Positions 59,286-64,000 of a stretch of 64,000 bases of DNA are shown one piece after another (the first letter of the stretch is position 1; every line of letters begins with the position of its first letter). Under the pieces are notes generated by a model, which was not told the DNA's origin, did not search any database, and saw only the letters and a program-made list of their open reading frames with translations. Location: assembly GCF_003857055.1 (NCBI RefSeq), contig NZ_QGSZ01000187.1, positions 20,131 to 84,130 on the forward strand. The letters run 5' to 3'. This stretch comes from Micromonospora inaquosa (GTDB lineage: Bacteria; Actinomycetota; Actinomycetes; Mycobacteriales; Micromonosporaceae). Both the position numbers and the translations under genes were made by a program.

Positions 59286-59323
59286 GTGGTGCGATCCGGG
59301 ATGGCCTCGGCCTTGCCCAAATC

Positions 59324-59340
59324 ATCTTAGTCATTAAGAT
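59324..59340. promoter_or_regulatory. Candidate MarR operator
   Basis: ATCTTAGTCATTAAGAT has two perfect 6-bp arms around GTCAT and ends 6 nt before the FAD monooxygenase ATG; a MarR gene follows that gene in the same operon. Confidence 0.6.
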
Positions 59341-59346
59341 AACTGC

Positions 59347-60594
59347 ATGGGCAGATCGACCGACTTCTCAGTGGCAATCGCCGGCGCGGGCCTCTCCGGC
59401 CTCTGCCTCGCCCAGTACCTGACGCGCGCCGGCATCGACGTGAACGTCTACGAGCGGGACTCTGGCCCGTTCGTCCGGCGGCAGGGCTACCGGATCATTC
59501 TCGACCGGTACGGACTGGAGGCGCTGCGCGAAAGCCTGCCCCGCGCGCTGTACCACCTGGCGCTGGCCACCGGCGACGAGCCCGGCGGGCACCTGCGCTT
59601 CACCGACAGCCGGCTGCGGGACGCATTCACCATCACCTTCAAGGACGAGCCGCACGCGACGCGCCAGGTCGACCGGCTGACCCTGCGGTCGATCCTGCAG
59701 TCCGGCCTGAACGGGCGCATCCACTACGGCAAGGACGCCGTCGCGGTGGACAGCGGCGGCCCGGCAGGGCTGCGGCTGCGGTTCTCCGACGGCGGGGCCG
59801 CCGCGGCAACCGTCGTCGTGGGCGCGGACGGTGTCGGCTCGGCCCTGCGCGCGCAGCTCATGCCGGACGCCGACCCGGCGAACACCCCGATGGCGGGCAT
59901 CTACGGCCGGTCGCCACTGCTGCGCAACGGCGAGAGCGTCATCCCCGAAGCGCTGCGTACCAGCGGGGTCCTGGCCATCGCCGACCTGCCGGGCCGCGCC
60001 TTCTTCTTCACCTCCATGCGGTTCGGCGAGAGCCCGCCGGAGGCGTTCGCGCGCCTCGCCCCGGGCAGCTATGCCCCCACCGGCTACGACTACGTCATGT
60101 GGGGGCTGCTGCTCCAGCAGGAGGAAGTGCCCGTCAGCATCCGCGGGGACCTGCTGTCGCTGTGGAGACTGGCCTCCCGGATGAGTGCGGACTTCCACCC
60201 GGTCATCCGGCGGCTGGTCGGCACTGCCGAGTTGGACGCCACGGTGCTCAACCTCTTCGCCACCGGCCGGCGCCCGCGCCGGTGGGCGGTGCCCCGAGCC
60301 ACGATGATGGGCGACGCCGTGCACGTCATGCCGCCGTTCGGCGCTCACGGCGGCAACACCGCGCTCCGCGACGCCGCCCTGCTCGGCCGCAAGCTGGTCG
60401 AGGCCCAGGCCAGCGGCGCGCCGGTGGAGAAGGCGATCGCCAGCTACCAGGACGAGATGGTGCCCTACGCGTTCCGCGCCGTCGACACCGCCGCCGGGTT
60501 GATGCGCCGCCTCACCGGGGGCGCGAGCGCACCGCACTGGGTGCTGACCCGCGTGTTACCTCGGCTGCACCGGGTCACCGTACCGGAGGCATGA
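59347..60594 (+). CDS. FAD-dependent monooxygenase (PHBH/TetX-like)
   Basis: A 415-residue class A flavin monooxygenase. The FAD motif is VAIAGAGLSGLCLAQYLTRA, the DG motif VVVGADGVGSALRAQL and the GD motif MMGDAVHVMPPFGAHGGN. It should hydroxylate an aromatic or enone-like small molecule with NAD(P)H. TetX-like relatives inactivate antibiotics, so it may modify the cluster product or detoxify. It starts a two-gene operon with MarR, about 60 nt after the last cluster gene, and has a palindrome at its start, so it is under separate control. Confidence 0.87.
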   Translation: MGRSTDFSVAIAGAGLSGLCLAQYLTRAGIDVNVYERDSGPFVRRQGYRIILDRYGLEALRESLPRALYHLALATGDEPGGHLRFTDSRLRDAFTITFKDEPHATRQVDRLTLRSILQSGLNGRIHYGKDAVAVDSGGPAGLRLRFSDGGAAAATVVVGADGVGSALRAQLMPDADPANTPMAGIYGRSPLLRNGESVIPEALRTSGVLAIADLPGRAFFFTSMRFGESPPEAFARLAPGSYAPTGYDYVMWGLLLQQEEVPVSIRGDLLSLWRLASRMSADFHPVIRRLVGTAELDATVLNLFATGRRPRRWAVPRATMMGDAVHVMPPFGAHGGNTALRDAALLGRKLVEAQASGAPVEKAIASYQDEMVPYAFRAVDTAAGLMRRLTGGASAPHWVLTRVLPRLHRVTVPEA

Positions 60595-61094
60595 TTGCGG
60601 GCATGTCCCACGAGCCGGCCCGTGCGTCCGCGATCGCCGACCTCATGCGCGCCGGGCGGGAGATGTCGCGGCTGTCCATGGTGTTCCGGTACGCCATCGC
60701 GGAGCGGCTGGGTCTCACCGTGAGCGACCTGGAGTGCCTGGACCATCTCGCGGACGTCGGATCCGCCACCGCGGGGCAGGTCGCCGAGCGGACCAACCTC
60801 ACCACCGGGGCGGTGACCAGCATGCTCCGCCGGCTCCAGCAGGCGGGTTACGTGACGACCGAGCGCGATCCGGCGGACCGGCGGCGGGTGATCGTCACCC
60901 TGCGACCGGAACGGATCGCCGAGTTGAAGCGACCGTACGAGCGGTTCGCCGAGCGGGCGGAGTGGCTCATCGAGAGCTACAGCGCCGAGGAGGTCACGCT
61001 GCTGGTCCGGCACTATGACCGCATGCAGGCGATGTACCTCGCCGAGTTGGACCGCCTCCGCGGCGGTCCGCCCGAAGCGGCATCACTCGACTGA
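60591..61094 (+). CDS. MarR-family transcriptional regulator
   Basis: A 167-residue winged-helix regulator: TAGQVAERTNLTTGAVTSML and RRLQQAGYVTTERDPADRRR form the HTH and wing. It overlaps the FAD monooxygenase stop (ATGA), so it is co-transcribed with it. It most likely represses this operon through the site at 59324-59340. A second in-frame ATG at 60603 is possible. Its inducer could be the cluster product or its precursor. Confidence 0.87.
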   Translation: MIAGMSHEPARASAIADLMRAGREMSRLSMVFRYAIAERLGLTVSDLECLDHLADVGSATAGQVAERTNLTTGAVTSMLRRLQQAGYVTTERDPADRRRVIVTLRPERIAELKRPYERFAERAEWLIESYSAEEVTLLVRHYDRMQAMYLAELDRLRGGPPEAASLD

Positions 61095-61253
61095 CCGCGC
61101 CCCCGGGCCGCCACCGAACGGCAGACCGCTGCGGCGAGCCGACCCACAGCCAGCGGGGCCACGGCCGTGTCCCAGCCGCGGCGAGTCGCCGCTCAACACC
61201 TGCGCCAGTCGCGCCACTCCTCCAGCCCGACACCGGCCTTGTACCGTCTCTGC

Positions 61254-61661
61254 CTACGACACCGGTTCCAGTACGACCACCGGGATCTGGCGGGTGGTTT
61301 TCCGTTCGTAGTCGGCGAAGCCTGGATACGCGGCCTTCTGCGCGCTCCAGATCCGTTCCCGCTCGTCCCCGGCGGCAACCCTGGCGACCAACTCGACCTT
61401 GTCCGTACCGATCTCCGCCTGGGCCCGCGGGTGAGCGAGCAGGTTGTGGTACCAGTCGGGATTGGTCGGCGCACCGCCCTTGGACGCGAACACGGCGTAG
61501 CCGCCGTCCACCTTCTGGTACATCATCGGGTTCACCCGAGGCTGGCCGCTCTTGGCGCCGACCGTGTGCAACAGCAGCAGTGGCGCGCCAGCGAACTGAC
61601 CACCGACCTGCCCACCGTTGGCACGAAACTCTGCGATGATCTTGTCGTTCCAGTCGCTCAT
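61254..61661 (-). CDS. F420-dependent nitroreductase-like protein (DDN family)
   Basis: A 135-residue split beta-barrel protein of the Ddn/deazaflavin-dependent nitroreductase family. Typical blocks are LLLLHTVGAKSGQPRVNPMM near residue 30, PDWYHNLLAHPRAQAEIG near 70 and the Trp/Tyr-rich KAAYPGFADYERKTTRQIPV near the end. Members use reduced F420 to reduce quinones or nitro compounds and are numerous in actinobacteria. GAGGAGAAGGC precedes ATG 61661. It converges with the MarR gene and shows no link to the cluster. Confidence 0.88.
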   Translation of the reverse strand: MSDWNDKIIAEFRANGGQVGGQFAGAPLLLLHTVGAKSGQPRVNPMMYQKVDGGYAVFASKGGAPTNPDWYHNLLAHPRAQAEIGTDKVELVARVAAGDERERIWSAQKAAYPGFADYERKTTRQIPVVVLEPVS

Positions 61662-61796
61662 GCCTTCTCCTCGCTCGCGCGAACCGGCTTCACGGACACG
61701 ATACTGACAGTCTCGGCCGGGGCGTGACACCGCGAGCACGCACCAACGAGCCGGCGAGGGGCACGCTTTCCTGATCCAAGATGCGAGGCTGAGCAG

Positions 61797-62321
61797 GTGA
61801 CTTACCAGCTCGCGCGCCGCGTTTACGACACCTGCCATCTCACCGGACAGTTCCGCCTACGATCCGGGCAGGTCAGCGAGGAGTACTTCGACAAGTACCT
61901 GTTCGAAGGGCAGCCGGCCCTGTTGCGCGAGGTGGCCGAAGCGATGGTGGCTCTGCTGCCGGAGTGCGATGTGCTGGCGGGAATGGAGATGGGCGGCATT
62001 CCCCTCGCCACGGTGATGTCGCAGCTGACGGGGTTGCCCACGGTCTTCGTGCGTAAGCACGCCAAGGAGTACGGCACCAACAAGGCCGCCGAGGGCGGTC
62101 CGGTGGACGGCCGGCGTGTCGTAGTGATCGAGGACGTCGTAACCACCGGCGGAGCACTACTGGCGTCGTGCGCACAGCTACGGTCCATCGGCGCCCAGGT
62201 GGAGACAGTGGTCTGCGCCATCGACCGCGAACAGGGCGGTCGGGAGAATCTGGCGGTCGAGGCGCTACAACTCCGCGCCGCCCTCACCCGCCGCGACCTG
62301 GAAGCATCAGTGCTGGCGTGA
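61797..62321 (+). CDS. pyrE: Orotate phosphoribosyltransferase-like protein
   Basis: A 174-residue type I phosphoribosyltransferase. The PRPP-binding motif is VVVIEDVVTTGGALLASCAQ, and the N-terminal part RSGQVSEEYFDKYLFEGQPA matches PyrE. The length is normal. It should convert orotate and PRPP to OMP. Other pyrimidine genes are absent nearby, so it may be the housekeeping copy placed alone or a relative. The start is GTG 61797. Confidence 0.85.
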   Translation: MTYQLARRVYDTCHLTGQFRLRSGQVSEEYFDKYLFEGQPALLREVAEAMVALLPECDVLAGMEMGGIPLATVMSQLTGLPTVFVRKHAKEYGTNKAAEGGPVDGRRVVVIEDVVTTGGALLASCAQLRSIGAQVETVVCAIDREQGGRENLAVEALQLRAALTRRDLEASVLA

Positions 62322-62510
62322 GGGCGCTGGTCCCGCCCAACGAACGGCAGCCGAAGTGCTGAAGCCGCTGCCTGACGACCTGAAGCCGTTCATCGCGGCG
62401 AACCCTCGACGTGCCATCGGGGTCGGTCGCGCAACCCGTCCCAGACAGGGCATAGTGGCCCGCGGCACCATCGGCCGGTGTTGCCCTGCTCGTGGAGAAG
62501 GTGGTTGGAA

Positions 62511-63626
62511 GTGACGACGCGCGTACGGGTCCGATGGACCCGAGCTGCCGCACTGATCACGCTGACCGGGGGGACGCTCGCGGTGTCGGCGGCACCCGCG
62601 ACGGCCGCCCCGGAGACCGTCAGCATCTTGAGCGTGTCGGCGGAGAACGTGAAACCCAACGAGACGGTACGCGTGCGGTTCCAGGTCACCAACAACGGAA
62701 GCAGGGCCGAAACGGCCATCGTGGTGGTCGGCGGCGGCTTGCGATGCACCTCCGGATGCCGGGCAGAGCCGAACCTCGGAGCTGGCCGGAGCCAGACCTT
62801 CGACACGACGCTCGTCGCCCCCGAGGCTCGCCCAGGTGAGATCACCGGCCTCAACATCTCGATCGGCGTGCGGCTCGGCGGGCAGAACAGCTATGACCAC
62901 AAGATGGTCTACGTCCACGGCCCGGGCGCTTCGTCGTCCGGCGGGAACAAGCCCGCGGCCGGGGTGAAGGGGGTCACCGGCCGGGTCCGCGACGCCGACG
63001 GAAAGGCGATCGGCGGCGTGGCCCTGACCATCCAGGACAGCGCCGGACACGAGTACCGGACGACCAGTAGCCCCAGCGGCCAGTTCTCGATCACGTCGAG
63101 CGCCAGCAAGACAATCGCTGGAGGAAGCATCACGGTCCGTGCGGCCATGGACGGCTACCGCACCGCTCGCACGACCGTACGCGGCAGCGCCGGCGACGTC
63201 GCGACAGTCCGGCTGACCCTCACCGCGGTGGCAGCGCCCACCAAGGCGTCGCCGTCGGCCGCCGCAGCGGCAAGCCCGGTCGCCGCGGCGGCCGACGGCG
63301 CCCCCGAGGTTGCGCCGCCCACCCTCAAGGCCGTCAGCGACGAGGGAAGCAGCACGTCGCCGTTCTTCTTCCTGGGCGGCCTGCTGGTCGCCGCGGGTCT
63401 GGGCGCGCTCGCACTGGTGGTGATGCGTCGGAGGAACGCACCGGACGCGGTTGTTCACTCGACGACCCAACCGCTGCTGCCGGACGGTGGGGGCATGGCC
63501 GACGCTCCGACCGCGGTACTGCGCACCGTGCCGGTGGGCGGCGGGATCCCGGGCTCGTACGGCGCGCCCCCGCAGGGTGGCGTCCGCACTCCCCCGACTT
63601 TCCCGGGATCTGTAAACAACCCTTGA
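62511..63626 (+). CDS. Secreted membrane-anchored protein with Ig-like and carboxypeptidase-regulatory-like domains
   Basis: A 371-residue surface protein. A Sec signal peptide (1-34, cleavage after ATA) is followed by a CARDB/Ig-like domain (about 38-140; SVSAENVKPNETVRVRFQVT), a carboxypeptidase regulatory-like beta-sandwich (about 160-250; VTGRVRDADGKAIGGVALTI), an Ala/Ser-rich stalk, a membrane helix (about 290-313, PFFFLGGLLVAAGLGALALV) and a short Pro-rich tail. It has no catalytic motif and is probably structural or adhesive. GTG 62511 follows GGAGAAGGTGG with wide spacing. Confidence 0.78.
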   Translation: MTTRVRVRWTRAAALITLTGGTLAVSAAPATAAPETVSILSVSAENVKPNETVRVRFQVTNNGSRAETAIVVVGGGLRCTSGCRAEPNLGAGRSQTFDTTLVAPEARPGEITGLNISIGVRLGGQNSYDHKMVYVHGPGASSSGGNKPAAGVKGVTGRVRDADGKAIGGVALTIQDSAGHEYRTTSSPSGQFSITSSASKTIAGGSITVRAAMDGYRTARTTVRGSAGDVATVRLTLTAVAAPTKASPSAAAAASPVAAAADGAPEVAPPTLKAVSDEGSSTSPFFFLGGLLVAAGLGALALVVMRRRNAPDAVVHSTTQPLLPDGGGMADAPTAVLRTVPVGGGIPGSYGAPPQGGVRTPPTFPGSVNNP

Positions 63627-63689
63627 TATTAACCGTCACGAACGTCAATATGTGGAGGTCGCGGGTCGTCGAAGCCTGGGGAGTGAGCC

Positions 63690-63957
63690 ATGAGAAGCCG
63701 TCGCATAGTCGCAGTGGTAGCAGGGGCGGCACTGACCGTCACGACCGCCGTCGCCTTCGTCCCCAGCAGCATGGCGGCCGTGTCCTCGGTCGGCGCCGCC
63801 CCGATGGTGGCCTGCACCGCCCCGGCCTGGGCCGAGGGCCCCACCTACCAGGCGGGCGCCCAGGTCACCTACGGCGGAAGGCTCTACCAGGCACTGGTCA
63901 CCCACACCGCGCACCCCGGCGCCGGCTGGAACCCCGCCGCGACGCCGTCGCTCTGGC
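63690..63957 (+). CDS. Secreted chitin-binding (CBM5/12) protein, cut by contig end
   Basis: About 89 genuine residues: a basic N terminus and signal peptide (RRIVAVVAGAALTVTTAVAF), then a carbohydrate-binding module type 5/12 (TAPAWAEGPTYQAGAQVTYG and HPGAGWNPAATPSLW), which binds chitin through exposed Trp/Tyr. The frame stays open to 64000, but the last residues are encoded by adapter sequence and are not real. Whether a catalytic chitinase or lytic oxygenase domain follows cannot be seen. GAGTGAGCC before ATG 63690 is a weak ribosome site. Confidence 0.75.
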
Positions 63958-64000
63958 GTGACTCTTTTACACATCTCCGAGCCCACGAGACGCGTAGTAA
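63958..64000. other. Illumina Nextera adapter and index at the contig end (artefact)
   Basis: 63977-63991 is exactly CCGAGCCCACGAGAC, the Nextera read-2 adapter. The 19 nt before it match the transposase mosaic end at 16 positions (TACACATCT exact), and the next 8 nt, GCGTAGTA, match a Nextera XT i7 index as I recall (N719). These bases are not genomic. Confidence 0.93.

Noticed and set aside
61178..61192. GCGGCGA-G-TCGCCGC as a terminator between convergent genes
   Set aside because: A 7-bp stem with a 1-nt loop cannot form a normal hairpin; probably chance in GC-rich DNA.
1..64000. tRNA, rRNA, CRISPR arrays, insertion sequences, integrase or attachment sites
   Set aside because: None recognised on reading both strands; no transposase-like protein and no regularly spaced repeats.

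Overview
The window looks like the end of a contig from a high-GC actinomycete, most probably a Micromonospora-like member of the Micromonosporaceae. This is inferred from the very high GC content, the frequent GTG starts, the number of F420/flavin enzymes, SARP and ECF regulators, WXG100/EccC secretion genes and ZAS anti-sigma factors. No rRNA, tRNA, transposase, phage gene or CRISPR array was seen. The last ~43 bases read as Illumina Nextera adapter plus an index, so the right edge is a contig end contaminated by adapter.

Layout. (1) 1-3709 is an arsenic resistance locus: an arsO-like monooxygenase divergent from arsR, an ArsR-ArsC fusion, a free arsC and acr3. (2) 3790-5049 is an azoreductase-like flavoprotein and a MarR regulator, divergent, with two copies of a 14-bp operator between them. 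(3) 5478-20837 is a redox-rich accessory region: two BBE-type FAD oxidases (one fused to a luciferase-like domain), two further luciferase-like F420/FMN enzymes, a GMC oxidoreductase, a P450, an MMPL exporter, an ECF sigma factor, MarR, and a SARP regulator fused to a hot-dog thioesterase whose free paralogue sits next door. It has no core synthase. (4) 20994-34778 is a small type VII secretion locus: a SigL-like ECF sigma with its ZAS anti-sigma, a LysM protein, an SseB-like protein, a long putative effector with a C-terminal caspase-fold-like His/Cys dyad, two WXG100-type proteins, a 1458-residue EccC/EssC ATPase, and two related lipoproteins at the two ends. Five promoters in it share TGAACC-N16-CGTGTG, with the spacer exactly 16 each time, which ties the locus into one regulon. 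(5) 34871-42695 holds secreted hydrolases (S15 and M6 peptidases), a thioredoxin-like lipoprotein pair, a DapA-like aldolase and a PucR regulator. (6) 42751-61094 is the most novel part: a compact biosynthetic gene cluster. (7) 61254-64000 is housekeeping or unrelated (F420 nitroreductase-like, pyrE-like, a membrane-anchored secreted protein, a truncated chitin-binding protein).

The cluster in region 6 is a run of 14 same-strand genes (44760-59285), nearly all overlapping or separated by a few bases, so probably one operon. It encodes an unknown protein with an HDxxHH motif, a branched-chain-aminotransferase homologue with an intact PLP lysine, a BacA-like prephenate decarboxylase homologue, a BacD-like ATP-grasp ligase, a second aminotransferase homologue that has lost both the PLP lysine and the pyridine-nitrogen glutamate, a ferredoxin, a HemN-like radical SAM enzyme, a free ACP, a small serine hydrolase, a stand-alone adenylation enzyme, a subtilisin-like protein without signal peptide, an MFS exporter and two more ATP-grasp ligases. 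A holo-ACP synthase lies just upstream, a third BCAT (ilvE-like) is divergent from it, and a FAD monooxygenase/MarR pair follows. The logic resembles bacilysin (BacA, BacD, BacE and BacF equivalents) but adds carrier-protein and radical chemistry. The inferred product is a small peptide containing a prephenate-derived non-proteinogenic amino acid. I do not recognise the cluster as a described one.
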